Positions 17,398 to 27,201 of a DNA stretch of 64,000 nucleotides are shown piece by piece; position 1 is the stretch's first letter; each line of letters opens with the position of its first letter. A program made the position numbers and the translations under genes. The stretch is taken from NCBI GenBank assembly GCA_023229525.1, contig JALNZC010000010.1, forward strand, positions 1 through 64,000. Direction: 5' to 3'. Source of the DNA: Bacteroidales bacterium (GTDB taxonomy: Bacteria > Bacteroidota > Bacteroidia > Bacteroidales > FEN-979). Under the pieces are notes generated by a model. It ran no database searches. It saw nothing but the letters and a program-made list of their open reading frames with translations, and was not told the origin of the DNA.

Positions 17398-20358
17398 ATG
17401 CACTTTCGTAAGAAATTATTTTCGATCATCGTGGTTTTGCTTTTTGTGTTTGCCCGGTCTTTACCGGCACAGGAATTTCCTGTTCGCCTCTACACACCTC
17501 AAAACAGCAATTTGATTCAAACGCAGGTACAGCGGGTCCATCAGGCGCCTGATGGTAAGATCTGGATATGCACATATGGTGGGTTAAGCTGTTTCGACGG
17601 ACTTGAATTTACCAATTATACCGCTGCCTCCGGATTATCATCAGATGTGGTATACGATGTGGCCTTTAATAAGGATACCGTTTTTATTCTAACCAGAGAT
17701 GGAATTGATATGATTATTCAAAATCGTGTTTCATCTTACTATTATAATGAAAAACAAAAGTTTTACCATGGAGAGCTTTATTGTAGTAAACGATATTTAT
17801 TGGTTATTAATTTGGTCGACAAAGCCAATCGTGGATATATCTTTGATGTGAGGAACCCACGAAAGTTCATCGAATTACCCTCGACATTCGATGCGAAAAA
17901 AATAAGCATTAAAGTAAATGACCATTCCGCGTTTTTATTACAAGGGAAACCAGAAGGTGGTTTTCATTTATACCAACAAGTATTTACTGACCGTAAAGAG
18001 AAACTTATATTCCAGCCAAACAAGGAAGTCTTTCATACTATAATGGTCGAAGATAGTGTGATTTATTTGATAACCAGGTCATCCAAAACCGATCATGATC
18101 TGTCTTACTCTTTAACTTCATTAAAAAACAAAAATGGGGAATGGGAACAATCCGTCTGCAAAAAAACAGCCTTCCCAAATTATAACAACTCAAAAACAGG
18201 AAAAATCGGAAATTCACAGACTGAATTCATCATCATTGATACTGCCAGTCATGACAAATTATCGAATATAACAAATACAAAGTTATTTGCTATTCCAAAT
18301 AAGTATGCAATGATCACCCAGTATGAGGAAGATCGGGACTGTAATGTATGGTTAGCGACGGAAATTGGCCTGGCGAAAGTCATTACCAGAGGTTTTAAAG
18401 AAATTATACCGCCAGATGTCAATATGTTCAACGTATGGGGCGTTGCGCCTGTGAATGATTCAATGATAATGATGGCGACAGTTGTTAATGGACTGTATTT
18501 TTATTCGAATGGTAACTATACCAATAAGTGGAAATCTCCAAAGTTAAGAACCTTCTATTGCGGTGTGTGTTACGGGTTTAATAATGATATCGTATTTGCT
18601 GCCAATCCGGGAGTGGTTGTTTATAATGCTCACGAAAAGAACTTTCGGATTGTTAACGAAAACATGCCTTCTCCTTCTTTGTGTGTATATAAGGATGAAA
18701 AAGCTAACCGGATTTATATTGGCAATGGGCCAAAACTAATTTCAATGGATTCCGTGTATAGGACAAAAATATTGTTTGATATTGCCAGTATGGGTATAAA
18801 CCTGATTACAATACTTTCAATTGCAGTCGAAAATAACGGAAAAATTCTTTTAGGACTGGCTACCGGTCTGGTTGAATTTGATCCGGCCACAGGCAAAGCA
18901 GGATACCGGATCAAACGAAAACTCAGGTTTAATGACCTGTATGTCGATTCATTGAACCATATCTGGGCGGCAACAAATCAAGGTGTGGGGTTGATTAAAG
19001 GAAATGAAATTGTTTTTCCTGCAATCCCCGGCAACAAAGGAATGGTGCGAACACTTGAGGCTGAAAATAGAGGACGGTTGTTTGTAGCCTATACCAACTA
19101 TCTGCTGTTGGTTGATCTGAAAAAGTACTATTCGGGATCTTCTGATTGTTATATGACCTACGGCAGTTCCAACGGGTTTTCGGGAGGGGAACCAAAGCAA
19201 AATTCTTTTTTCAAGGATCTCAATGGGCACCTTTGGTTGCCGACATCGACCAATATCCTGAAAATTATACCTGAAGAACTTGATCCCGGGACAAAACCGG
19301 TGTCGGTTAAAATTAACGGATTTGCCCATGCAAGCGATGACTTTGATTTTGTTACGAATTCCGCCACGGGAAAGATTTCTTTACCTTATGACCGAAACAA
19401 CATCCGGTTTTCATTTTCGGGGGTTTGCCTTACCAATCCCGAATCGGTTAACTATCAATACAAACTCGAAGGTTTTCAGGATAACTGGATTGATAACCAT
19501 CATGTCCGGTTTATTGCAATCACGAATTTACCACCGGGGAAATATTGTTTCAGAGTTAAGGCCGGCATAGACAAGCATTTTGAGAATGCAACAGAGGCAA
19601 CATTTAATTTAATCATTACACCGCCATTTTGGAGAACATGGTGGTTCTTTTCATTGATGATCCTCCTGACGATTTTTATAATCATAATGGGGTTCAGATT
19701 AGGACGGAAGCGTGAACAACGTAAAGGAAGGATCCGGAACGAGTTAATAAAACTGAAAGGCTCTGCTTTGAGCGCTCAGATTGACCATCACTTCCTTGCA
19801 AACTGCAACGCTAAGATTCAGATCCTTTATGAATCTGGGCGAATAAAGGACGCTAATTTATACGCCAGATTATTTACCGGTTTTCTAAAAACAAATCTCC
19901 AGTTCATGCGCAGTGAAGAGATTTTCCTGAATGACGAATTGATCTTGGTAAAACAATATATGGAACTTGAACGGCAGCACAGTTGTAGGTTTGAGTATGA
20001 AATCCGGATCGATCCGGAAGTTGAAATTAATACTATTCAGGTTCCCCACTTTCTAGTTCAACCCGTTGTTGAAAACGCCATCCGTCATGGGGTAAAAAAA
20101 TTGGAAGATGGGGAAGGCAAAATTTTGGTTAATGTCAGGAAACATCAACAATATATTTATCTTAGCGTCGAAGATAACGGCCCCGGATATTATCCTGAAA
20201 GCGATATAAATTCCGGGGGGAACAAAGTCAGTATGCATATTGTCCGTGAGCGGCTCGATCTGATTGGCCACGGTTCATCGCTGACCATCGAAAATAAAAA
20301 TCCCGGAACCGTGGTTACGATAAAATTGTTTTACGCATTAATGAAACGAGGAACATGA
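17398..20358 (+). CDS. LytS-type sensor histidine kinase with Reg_prop/Y_Y_Y sensor
   Basis: I place the start at ATG 17398 (MHFRKKLFSIIVVLLFVF, a signal peptide ending LPAQ); a TTG lies 12 bp upstream. The periplasmic part has Reg_prop repeats (GKIWICTYGGLSCFDG, NHIWAATNQGVGLIKG) and a Y_Y_Y domain (EGFQDNWIDNHHVRFIAITNLPPGKYCF). A membrane helix (WWFFSLMILLTIFIIIMGF) follows, then a His_kinase (PF06580) domain and a GHKL ATPase (VVENAIRHGVKK, VEDNGPGY). The phosphoacceptor block reads QIDHHFLANCNAKI instead of the usual QINPHFLFNSLNSI; the histidine is kept but its neighbours differ. The response regulator gene overlaps its stop by 4 bp (ATGA), so the two are translationally coupled. Confidence 0.93.
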   Translation: MHFRKKLFSIIVVLLFVFARSLPAQEFPVRLYTPQNSNLIQTQVQRVHQAPDGKIWICTYGGLSCFDGLEFTNYTAASGLSSDVVYDVAFNKDTVFILTRDGIDMIIQNRVSSYYYNEKQKFYHGELYCSKRYLLVINLVDKANRGYIFDVRNPRKFIELPSTFDAKKISIKVNDHSAFLLQGKPEGGFHLYQQVFTDRKEKLIFQPNKEVFHTIMVEDSVIYLITRSSKTDHDLSYSLTSLKNKNGEWEQSVCKKTAFPNYNNSKTGKIGNSQTEFIIIDTASHDKLSNITNTKLFAIPNKYAMITQYEEDRDCNVWLATEIGLAKVITRGFKEIIPPDVNMFNVWGVAPVNDSMIMMATVVNGLYFYSNGNYTNKWKSPKLRTFYCGVCYGFNNDIVFAANPGVVVYNAHEKNFRIVNENMPSPSLCVYKDEKANRIYIGNGPKLISMDSVYRTKILFDIASMGINLITILSIAVENNGKILLGLATGLVEFDPATGKAGYRIKRKLRFNDLYVDSLNHIWAATNQGVGLIKGNEIVFPAIPGNKGMVRTLEAENRGRLFVAYTNYLLLVDLKKYYSGSSDCYMTYGSSNGFSGGEPKQNSFFKDLNGHLWLPTSTNILKIIPEELDPGTKPVSVKINGFAHASDDFDFVTNSATGKISLPYDRNNIRFSFSGVCLTNPESVNYQYKLEGFQDNWIDNHHVRFIAITNLPPGKYCFRVKAGIDKHFENATEATFNLIITPPFWRTWWFFSLMILLTIFIIIMGFRLGRKREQRKGRIRNELIKLKGSALSAQIDHHFLANCNAKIQILYESGRIKDANLYARLFTGFLKTNLQFMRSEEIFLNDELILVKQYMELERQHSCRFEYEIRIDPEVEINTIQVPHFLVQPVVENAIRHGVKKLEDGEGKILVNVRKHQQYIYLSVEDNGPGYYPESDINSGGNKVSMHIVRERLDLIGHGSSLTIENKNPGTVVTIKLFYALMKRGT

Positions 20359-21095
20359 TAAAAGCCGTGATCATCGATGATGAACCGTTGCATCGCAATC
20401 ACCTGAAGAACGTTTTGGATGAATATTGTCCGGAAATATCAATTATTGCCGAACTAAGTTCCGGTAAGACAGCAATAAGCAAATTTCCGGAACTTCAATT
20501 TGAACTTCTGTTTCTTGACATTGAACTTGGTGATATGAATGGGTTTGAGTTGTTGTCGAAAATACCAAACCATGATTTTCACATCATCTTTATCACCGCT
20601 TTTAATGAATATGCCGTGAGGGCATTCAAAGTGAATGCTGTTGACTACCTGTTGAAACCGGTGGAAGGAAAAGAATTGCGCCTTGCCGTGAGCAAAGCCA
20701 TGGCCCGGATTTTCTCACACGATGATCATCAAAACCTGACCCTGGATTATCATCTCTCAAAAAGCAATAACATCTGCATATCTGAAAATCAGTCATATAC
20801 CTTTATTCCCTGCGACGATATTCTGTATTGCAGAGCCAATGGTAATTATACCGAATTTATCTTTTATACTAAAAACGGAAAAGTGGCGACCTTACTGGCA
20901 ACAAAGAATATTTTATTTTTTGAGCAACGATTGTCATTGCTTAATTTTATCAGGATCCACCAATCTTACCTCGTTAACCGGGAAAAGATAAGGAAAGTTT
21001 TAAAGCATACCCATGAAGTTTTTCTTGACAATGACACCCGTCTTGAAATTGCCCGCGATCGCTATAAAACGGTGTTAGACACGTTGATGGGGTAA
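20355..21095 (+). CDS. LytTR-family response regulator
   Basis: The 246-residue product has a receiver domain (acidic D8-D9, phosphoacceptor D55 in LLFLDIELGDMNG, T in IIFITAFNEYAVRAF, K in DYLLKPVEGKEL) and a C-terminal LytTR DNA-binding domain (FIPCDDILYCRANGNYTEF ... FIRIHQSYLVNREKI). It is the partner of the LytS-type kinase 17398-20358, with which it overlaps by 4 bp. Targets are unknown; the AbiE-like locus downstream has its own operator. Confidence 0.94.
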   Translation: MIKAVIIDDEPLHRNHLKNVLDEYCPEISIIAELSSGKTAISKFPELQFELLFLDIELGDMNGFELLSKIPNHDFHIIFITAFNEYAVRAFKVNAVDYLLKPVEGKELRLAVSKAMARIFSHDDHQNLTLDYHLSKSNNICISENQSYTFIPCDDILYCRANGNYTEFIFYTKNGKVATLLATKNILFFEQRLSLLNFIRIHQSYLVNREKIRKVLKHTHEVFLDNDTRLEIARDRYKTVLDTLMG

Positions 21096-21117
21096 ATTAT
21101 ACAATGGAATCTCAAAA

Positions 21118-21145
21118 AATATTTACTCAAAAATGAGTAAATATT
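21118..21145. promoter_or_regulatory. perfect palindromic operator upstream of the AbiE-like pair
   Basis: AATATTTACTCA (21118-21129) and its exact reverse complement TGAGTAAATATT (21134-21145) are separated by AAAA. The site is 33 bp upstream of the antitoxin start and just upstream of the -7 motif at 21157, so antitoxin binding there would block transcription. Autoregulation is inferred from the usual behaviour of such antitoxins. Confidence 0.7.
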
Positions 21146-21156
21146 GAAAAATTCCT

Positions 21157-21164
21157 TATCTTTG
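21157..21164 (+). promoter_or_regulatory. Bacteroidota -7 promoter motif (TATCTTTG)
   Basis: TATCTTTG fits the Bacteroidota TAnnTTTG element and lies 15 bp before the antitoxin start codon. The -33 region overlaps the palindromic operator. Confidence 0.55.
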
Positions 21165-21178
21165 CAGAAAGCAATTCT

Positions 21179-21694
21179 ATGTTACCGGAAATTGATATCG
21201 TAAAGGGTATTCACCCGGGATTGATACTTGAACGCGAACTGATCGGAGATGGAATTAAAAAGTCTCATCTGGCCAAAGATCTGGGAGTTTCAACCGGACT
21301 TATAACGGATATTGTAAAACAACGACGGGGCATCAATCCGTCGCTTTCAATCCGTCTTGGGAAAGCGCTTAATGTTGATCCGGCGTACTTTAGTTTACTT
21401 CAAACATATTACGAGCTAAGGTCAGCACAACGAACGTCAAAAACCAACCCTCCTTTTCATTTTCGACCGGCGCTTTTCTGGGATATCAATCCCGCCGGGC
21501 TGGATTTTGAACAGCATAAAAACTTCATCGTTGTTCGTGTTTTTGAACGTGGCAATGAGGAAGAGATCAAGGCAATAATAGAATACTATGGCCGCGATCA
21601 GATTTCTCTTATCCTGAAAGGCTCAAAAAATCTGCTTTATACAGCGTTAAAAACGGCTAGAAAATATCTGGAGATAAATCTGGAAAAAGTCTGA
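21179..21694 (+). CDS. HTH antitoxin with C-terminal DUF6922-like domain
   Basis: The 171-residue product has an N-terminal XRE/HigA-like helix-turn-helix (IHPGLILERELIGDGIKKSHLAKDLGVSTGLITDIVKQRR, residues about 11-50; INPSLSIRLGKALNVDPAYF) and a C-terminal domain beginning FWDINPAGLDFEQH and containing IVVRVFERGNEEEIKAIIEYYG. The last segment pattern is common in proteins encoded before AbiEii-type nucleotidyltransferases. It should neutralise the toxin and repress the operon by binding the palindrome at 21118-21145. The stop codon overlaps the toxin start by one base (TGATG). Confidence 0.85.
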   Translation: MLPEIDIVKGIHPGLILERELIGDGIKKSHLAKDLGVSTGLITDIVKQRRGINPSLSIRLGKALNVDPAYFSLLQTYYELRSAQRTSKTNPPFHFRPALFWDINPAGLDFEQHKNFIVVRVFERGNEEEIKAIIEYYGRDQISLILKGSKNLLYTALKTARKYLEINLEKV

Positions 21695-22341
21695 TGATCG
21701 GAAAATTACATTATCAAACCATTTCTGAGAGTATCCGGAAAATACTGCCGACATTAATGGATCTTGCAGAACTTCAGCAATTCAGGTTGGTCGGAGGCAC
21801 GGCCTTGAGCCTTCAGCTGGGTCATCGTCAATCGGTGGACATTGATCTTTTTACCGGTTCGGCTTATGGTTCTGTCGATTATCAGAAAATTGACGCCACG
21901 TTGCGTGAAATATTTGGCTATGTCGACACAAATACAGCTCCAGGAGATGTACCCGGATTGATGTATTTTATCGGGAATACGCCGGAAACAGCCATAAAAC
22001 TTGATCTTTTTTATACGGATACGTTTATGTTCCCGGCTATTGTAATTGATGGGATTCGTATGGTCAACATTACCGAAATCGGTACGATGAAGTTAGAGCT
22101 CATTTCCCGTGGGGGAAGAAAAAAAGATTTCTGGGATATCATCGAGATTCAGGATCACATACCATTTAAGGAATTAATGCATTTTTCTCTTCAGAAATAT
22201 TCCTACCTTACTAAAAAAGCATTAAGAAAAGGACTGAAAGACTTTTCCAAGGCTGATGATGAAGTAAACCCGATGTGTCTGAGGGGGCGATACTGGGAGT
22301 TGGTCAAAGCCGACATTGTTGAACTGGCAAATACAATTTAA
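21694..22341 (+). CDS. AbiEii-like nucleotidyltransferase toxin
   Basis: The 215-residue product shows the AbiEii/AbiGii nucleotidyltransferase core: FRLVGGTALSLQLGHRQSVDIDLF (residues about 30-53), where GG and the D-x-D motif are the nucleotide and metal site, then a second acidic strand KLDLFYTD and the helix TEIGTMKLELISRGGRKKDFWDI. In the characterised AbiE systems the toxin transfers nucleotides to tRNA and gives type IV toxin-antitoxin or phage-abortive behaviour. The gene is translationally coupled to its antitoxin. All core residues appear intact. Confidence 0.88.
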   Translation: MIGKLHYQTISESIRKILPTLMDLAELQQFRLVGGTALSLQLGHRQSVDIDLFTGSAYGSVDYQKIDATLREIFGYVDTNTAPGDVPGLMYFIGNTPETAIKLDLFYTDTFMFPAIVIDGIRMVNITEIGTMKLELISRGGRKKDFWDIIEIQDHIPFKELMHFSLQKYSYLTKKALRKGLKDFSKADDEVNPMCLRGRYWELVKADIVELANTI

Positions 22342-22399
22342 TCACCTCATCCCCCGACCCATTCTCCTTAACGAAAAGGGGTGAAGGGGTTGAGGTGCT
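22342..22399. repeat. palindromic CCTCATCCCC-type repeat, copy 3
   Basis: CACCTCATCCCCCGACCC faces GGGGTGAAGGGGTTGAGGTG around a TTCTCCTTAACGAAAAGG centre. It begins directly after the toxin stop codon and may be its terminator. Confidence 0.75.
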
Positions 22400-22840
22400 T
22401 AAAATAAATTTCGGACGGTCTATCATCAGCATTATATAATTTCATGGGAGAAAACCTTTATCCCTTTTCTTTTACCTGCCAGGTCTTTCCGGGAAAAACT
22501 ATCCGGTTTCCTGAATCCCATGAAAAGGTGACGGGATGTAACGGAATATGACCTTGTTATTAATTTTGTAAGGTTATTGATTTATTTACTTGAAAAAGTT
22601 TATAATTTTGGATATTATTAAATTACTACTGTCCGGTAATAATTTTGAAAGAAGCTGACCCGATGGCCCGGATCCTAAAGTATTGAATGCTTTTTGACTA
22701 CATCGGTCTGTTAGGATTTCTTAAAAATCCAGAAAAGACTGGGATAAAAACCTCTTGGCACCGCAACTTGTATCAAATTTACAAGAGTGATTCTTTTTTA
22801 AATAAAATAGAAAACTTGAAACCTGAAACAAAAAAATATC
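22400..22840. other. 441-bp intergenic region without a recognisable gene
   Basis: Nothing gene-like is seen. It probably holds the promoter of the subtilase; a TAATTTTG at 22603-22610 fits the Bacteroidota -7 pattern but is far from the start codon. A 76-codon frame from 22687 overlaps the subtilase signal peptide in another frame and is not supported. Confidence 0.5.
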
Positions 22841-25800
22841 ATGAAAACGATTTTACTTTTTATTTGCCAGTTGGCATTGAGTTTGAACATTACAGCTCAG
22901 AAACCTTTGTTTGTTAACCAACCGAAAGATTCAGTGGTCAGGCTTGACTCACGGGCACAGCAATTCGACTTTGTCCCCGGCGAAATCCTGATTAAATACA
23001 AGGATGAAGTTCAGGTAACTAATCTAAAAGTTGCCGGTATTGTGCAAACAGGACTGGCATCCATCGATTCCGTATTTATCAGGCACAATGTAAGCGATGC
23101 CGTGAGGCTTTTCCCAAAAGAACAACAGCTGAAAAATAAAACCATGTTGCGAAGTTTCAACGGTCAGGAATTTGAGCAACCCAGTTTGCATAACATATAT
23201 AAGCTGACGCTTCCACAGGAATCAAACCTTTTCCAGGTCATCGAAGAACTTAAAAAAGACTCCAACGTCATGTACGCCGAACCCAACTATATTCTCTCAA
23301 TAACGAATGACAAAGCTGTCTCCCCGCCAATGACCGAATCCGAACTCAAACAATTTTCAATCCCTAATAATCCAGCATCCAGCATCCAGTATCCAGTATC
23401 CAGCATCCAGTATCCAGCATCCAGCATCCTGTATCCTGCATCCAACATCCAATATCCTGCATCCTGCATCCTGTATCCTGCATCTGTTCCCCTTTCTCCC
23501 CCACCAGCAAAATCGATCCCAAATGATCCTCTTTACCCGCAGCAATGGTACATCCCCGCCGTCCACGCCGATAAAGTGTGGGATACTGTTGCCGTAAAAG
23601 ATACCACCCAAGTAATTTGCATTCTTGACACTGGCGTTGATTGGCTACACCCTGACTTACAAAATAAAATTTGGTCAAATCCTGGTGAAATCCCTGGTAA
23701 TGGCATTGATGATGATGGCAACGGATACGTGGATGATGTCCGCGGATGGGACTGGATCAACAACGACAACAACCCTACGGACGACAACAGCCACGGAACC
23801 CATGTGTCAGGAATAGCTGCCGCTGAAGCCAATAACAATATCGGAATTTGTGGTGTAAGCCATGGCGCAAGAATAATGCCGCTGAAAGTTTTCCAGAGTT
23901 CCGGACGTGGTGATGCAGCAACCATCACAACCGGTATTATTTATGCAAAAAACAAGGGCGCTACAGTGATCAATATGAGTTTTGGGAGTTATGCACAATC
24001 CTTAGCCATGGAAGACGCCCTGGCAAATGCTTATGCTACATGCATTTTGGTTGCTGCAGCGGGAAACGATGGAGTAGATGTCGACCAATGTATTCCATCT
24101 GGTCAATTCTATCCGGCAGCGCTTTCTTATGTTTTAGGCGTACAAGCGCCTGACGGTTCATTTAGTAATACTGATTGTAATGGACCGACTTTTAGTACTA
24201 CTCCTGGTTTAAACAATTACGAGATAAAAGCCCCAGGTACAAATATTTTGAGTACTATTCCCAATGGCAATTACAGGGTTTACCAGGGAACCTCAATGGC
24301 AGCCCCTATCGTAGCTGGCTCAATGGCGATATATAAGACTCTATTTCCAACCGAATTACAGGAATTGATGTGGGTCAAATTTATACAATCAACCTCAAAC
24401 TTTATGAATCTTGAAGCAGCTATTCATTGTATTCCGATTCCTGAAGTACGTCCAATCAGCAGAACAATGGTAGATACAATTGCAGGAGATGATAACGACG
24501 GCAGGGTTGATGCAGATGAAACGATACAATTCTGGTTTACTGCCCGCAATACCGGAGGACAATGCGACAGTACCTGGTTCAAAATACGTTTTCATGAGTT
24601 TGAAGACACAACGACAGCTCAAATCCTTAAACCCCTTTCATTTATTGGGAGCATGAGCCCATATGCCACGCTTACAAGTCAATTCGATCCGATGAAAATT
24701 CATTTCAGCCCAGATGTTGCTCACGACCGTGATGTGGTTTTTGATTTGCTTTTCTGGTTCAAAGGTTCAGCGGATACAACTATACAACAAATTGTTTTCA
24801 CAGTAGAAAATGGGGAACAGCTTTTTGGAGTGTTAGATTCTTTATTGATTTTATATCCGAATAAATTATACTTAGTAAACAACAGTTTTAAGGTAGGAGT
24901 AAATGGTACTCTTATCATTAAACCAGGGGTTAAAATGTTGATTTATCCGGGTAAAACCATACCAATAAGTGGAAAATTATTTGCTGACGGGAAACCTGAC
25001 AGTTTAATTTATATCAAAGGTTACAACCCACAAGGAGGTGGTGAGGTTGGAACGGTTTTTTCATATCGAAATGATCCAGGACAAATAAAAAACCATATTT
25101 CCTATTGCAAATTTGAAAATATTTCCTGGCCACTCAGTTCTGATAATTATATGAATCCTGCAAGTGTTTATAACTGTATCTTTTATACAAATTGGATTGG
25201 TATTGTTGATTCGGTGATTAACAACCTTTACGTTTCTGGGAATGAGGTTATATATTCATCAAGATCAGGCTATGTTTCTCAAAATAATTTTCTTGCTCCT
25301 TCTACAAGTAAAGATTATTATTATAATGGTATCTGTCCATACGCAATATACACAGGAGGGTATCAGTTGAAAAATAATAATTTCGTTAATTTTCGTATGC
25401 CACCAGTGAATTATCAAAATTTTACTGATAATTATAGAAATACATGGTTAAGCGAATATTCAAAACCAATCCTTATATGGAATGGCACATTTTATGAAGA
25501 AAGCAAACAAATTCTTACTAAATATTCGACATATTATGGTGGAATGTCCGATTTTCAATATGTTAGGTATCAATACTGGGGAACAACTGATTCGTCTAAA
25601 ATAGAAGGTTTTATCGAAGATTTTATGGAAGTTCCAACAATGCCACGAGCAATTTTTCAACCAAATCTTAACGCACCACCTGACTCTTGCCATGGAATTG
25701 TATGGAAGGTACAAGTAAATGGAATAGACCCCCAGGATGAATATCTCGATCCCATAGGCGTTGGGGCTCAGAAATTTGAAGTCTATTTTAACCGTCCGAT

Positions 25801-27166
25801 GGATACTGCTTTTATACCCCAACTTTCATTTGGGGTCAGATATCCTTTCACACAGCAGAATGTTACTGATTCAGCGAATTGGTCAACAGATCGCAAAATC
25901 TGGACTGCTTATAAAAACATTCAGCTGTACACCGGAGATGGGATCAACCGTCTCCGCGTAACCGGCGCCAAAGACCTTGAAGGCTGGGAGATCCCCGTTG
26001 AAGACATGCGGTTTGAGTTTGTAATCAATGCTGCTGGTTCGGCTTCGACGAATTTCATGGCACAAGCCGGGATTGGCAAGGTGTATCTTGAATGGAACAA
26101 TGCCGGGATTGAGGATTTACTTGGATTCAACATGTACCGGTTCCGGAATATTACCGACACGACTTATTCAACACCAGTGATGATCAATACCAGTTTGATC
26201 ACCGATACAACCTATACCGATTTTGCGGTTACGCCCGGGGAACATTACTGGTATTATTACAAGGTCGTCAATACCGATTTTCGTGAAAGTGATTCATCGA
26301 ATCTTGTCAATGCTATCCCTTACAACGCGCCAATGGGCGATGCCAATGGCGATGAATCGGTCAATGTACTGGATATTACCTCCCTTGTTGCCTACATGCT
26401 GGATCAAAACCCGCAGCCTTTTCTCTTTGATGCCGCCGATGTAAACGACGACAACACCATCAATATACTCGATGTGATCGGGGTGGTGAATATCATCACC
26501 GGGAAAATGAAATCAATTTCCACCACCATTGAAACAAACCCGGTGGTGGCTCACATCAAATTGGAAGAAGAGCGGATTGTTTTGCAAAGCGATGGACAGG
26601 TTGCTTCTATGCAGTTCGAACTGGCCGGCGAAACTCTTGAAAATATCAAGTTGGTCGAACCACCCGCCGGATTTGAACTGGCCTATGGCATTGTCAAAGG
26701 AAAGCTGCTTGGGATACTTTATACATCATACAATAAAAACATCCCGGCAGGCGATATTCCATTGGTGAAGATCAGCGGCACGAAATCTCCTCTCGAATTG
26801 GGCGCTATTTTAGCCGGCGACGACCAGGGCAAAATTGTTCCAGTAATTAAAGAAACGCCAACAGAGCAACCCAAAGATCAACTGTTTCTACAGGCTTATC
26901 CAAACCCTTTCTCTCAAAGTGTAACAATTAATTTCAGCCTTCCCGAAGATGCACAGACGATGATAAAAATATTCAACCTCAAAGGCAGACTTGTCAATGT
27001 ATTAACCAATGCAGAACTCAAAGAAGGTATGCACTGGATCGACTGGAACGGAAGCAGTCTGAGCAACCGACCACTGCCATCGGGGATTTATCTTTGCAAA
27101 CTCGAAGCGAAAAGCAGGTCGGGAAAGACATTTAACAAGGAGATCAAGGTGGTTTATATTAAATGA
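22841..27166 (+). CDS. subtilisin-like serine protease with dockerin and T9SS sorting domain
   Basis: The 1441-residue product has a signal peptide (MKTILLFICQLALSLNITAQ), a propeptide with FVPGEILIKYKDEVQ, and an S8 peptidase domain with the triad D263 (ILDTGVDWLHPD), H318 (NSHGTHVSGIAA) and S485 (GTSMAAPIVAG). A long beta-rich middle part follows, then an SbsA-like Ig fold (FEVYFNRPMDTAF), an FN3-like domain (GKVYLEWNNAG), and a type I dockerin at about 1166-1222 with two calcium loops (GDANGDESVNVLD and AADVNDDNTINILD). The last 85 residues, starting QAYPNPFSQS, are the T9SS sorting domain. Between propeptide and catalytic domain, residues about 177-215 are encoded by a heptamer repeat array that its paralogue at 29224 lacks. 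Confidence 0.93.
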   Translation: MKTILLFICQLALSLNITAQKPLFVNQPKDSVVRLDSRAQQFDFVPGEILIKYKDEVQVTNLKVAGIVQTGLASIDSVFIRHNVSDAVRLFPKEQQLKNKTMLRSFNGQEFEQPSLHNIYKLTLPQESNLFQVIEELKKDSNVMYAEPNYILSITNDKAVSPPMTESELKQFSIPNNPASSIQYPVSSIQYPASSILYPASNIQYPASCILYPASVPLSPPPAKSIPNDPLYPQQWYIPAVHADKVWDTVAVKDTTQVICILDTGVDWLHPDLQNKIWSNPGEIPGNGIDDDGNGYVDDVRGWDWINNDNNPTDDNSHGTHVSGIAAAEANNNIGICGVSHGARIMPLKVFQSSGRGDAATITTGIIYAKNKGATVINMSFGSYAQSLAMEDALANAYATCILVAAAGNDGVDVDQCIPSGQFYPAALSYVLGVQAPDGSFSNTDCNGPTFSTTPGLNNYEIKAPGTNILSTIPNGNYRVYQGTSMAAPIVAGSMAIYKTLFPTELQELMWVKFIQSTSNFMNLEAAIHCIPIPEVRPISRTMVDTIAGDDNDGRVDADETIQFWFTARNTGGQCDSTWFKIRFHEFEDTTTAQILKPLSFIGSMSPYATLTSQFDPMKIHFSPDVAHDRDVVFDLLFWFKGSADTTIQQIVFTVENGEQLFGVLDSLLILYPNKLYLVNNSFKVGVNGTLIIKPGVKMLIYPGKTIPISGKLFADGKPDSLIYIKGYNPQGGGEVGTVFSYRNDPGQIKNHISYCKFENISWPLSSDNYMNPASVYNCIFYTNWIGIVDSVINNLYVSGNEVIYSSRSGYVSQNNFLAPSTSKDYYYNGICPYAIYTGGYQLKNNNFVNFRMPPVNYQNFTDNYRNTWLSEYSKPILIWNGTFYEESKQILTKYSTYYGGMSDFQYVRYQYWGTTDSSKIEGFIEDFMEVPTMPRAIFQPNLNAPPDSCHGIVWKVQVNGIDPQDEYLDPIGVGAQKFEVYFNRPMDTAFIPQLSFGVRYPFTQQNVTDSANWSTDRKIWTAYKNIQLYTGDGINRLRVTGAKDLEGWEIPVEDMRFEFVINAAGSASTNFMAQAGIGKVYLEWNNAGIEDLLGFNMYRFRNITDTTYSTPVMINTSLITDTTYTDFAVTPGEHYWYYYKVVNTDFRESDSSNLVNAIPYNAPMGDANGDESVNVLDITSLVAYMLDQNPQPFLFDAADVNDDNTINILDVIGVVNIITGKMKSISTTIETNPVVAHIKLEEERIVLQSDGQVASMQFELAGETLENIKLVEPPAGFELAYGIVKGKLLGILYTSYNKNIPAGDIPLVKISGTKSPLELGAILAGDDQGKIVPVIKETPTEQPKDQLFLQAYPNPFSQSVTINFSLPEDAQTMIKIFNLKGRLVNVLTNAELKEGMHWIDWNGSSLSNRPLPSGIYLCKLEAKSRSGKTFNKEIKVVYIK
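23369..23484 (+). repeat. in-frame CCAGCAT/CCTGCAT heptamer array inside the subtilase gene
   Basis: About 16 heptamers: eight CCAG(C/T)AT units, then mostly CCTG(C/T)AT with CCAACAT and CCAATAT. Three heptamers make 21 bp, so the translation repeats every seven residues (SSIQYPA, SCILYPA). The array sits in the linker between propeptide and catalytic domain and has no stop codon in the gene's frame. Confidence 0.93.
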
Positions 27167-27201
27167 ACCCGAAGCTTTAATTGCGAAGCGATAACGAATA
27201 C

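Noticed and set aside
22687..22917. 76-codon frame before the subtilase
   Set aside because: It overlaps the subtilase signal peptide in another frame and has no recognisable sequence or ribosome-binding site.
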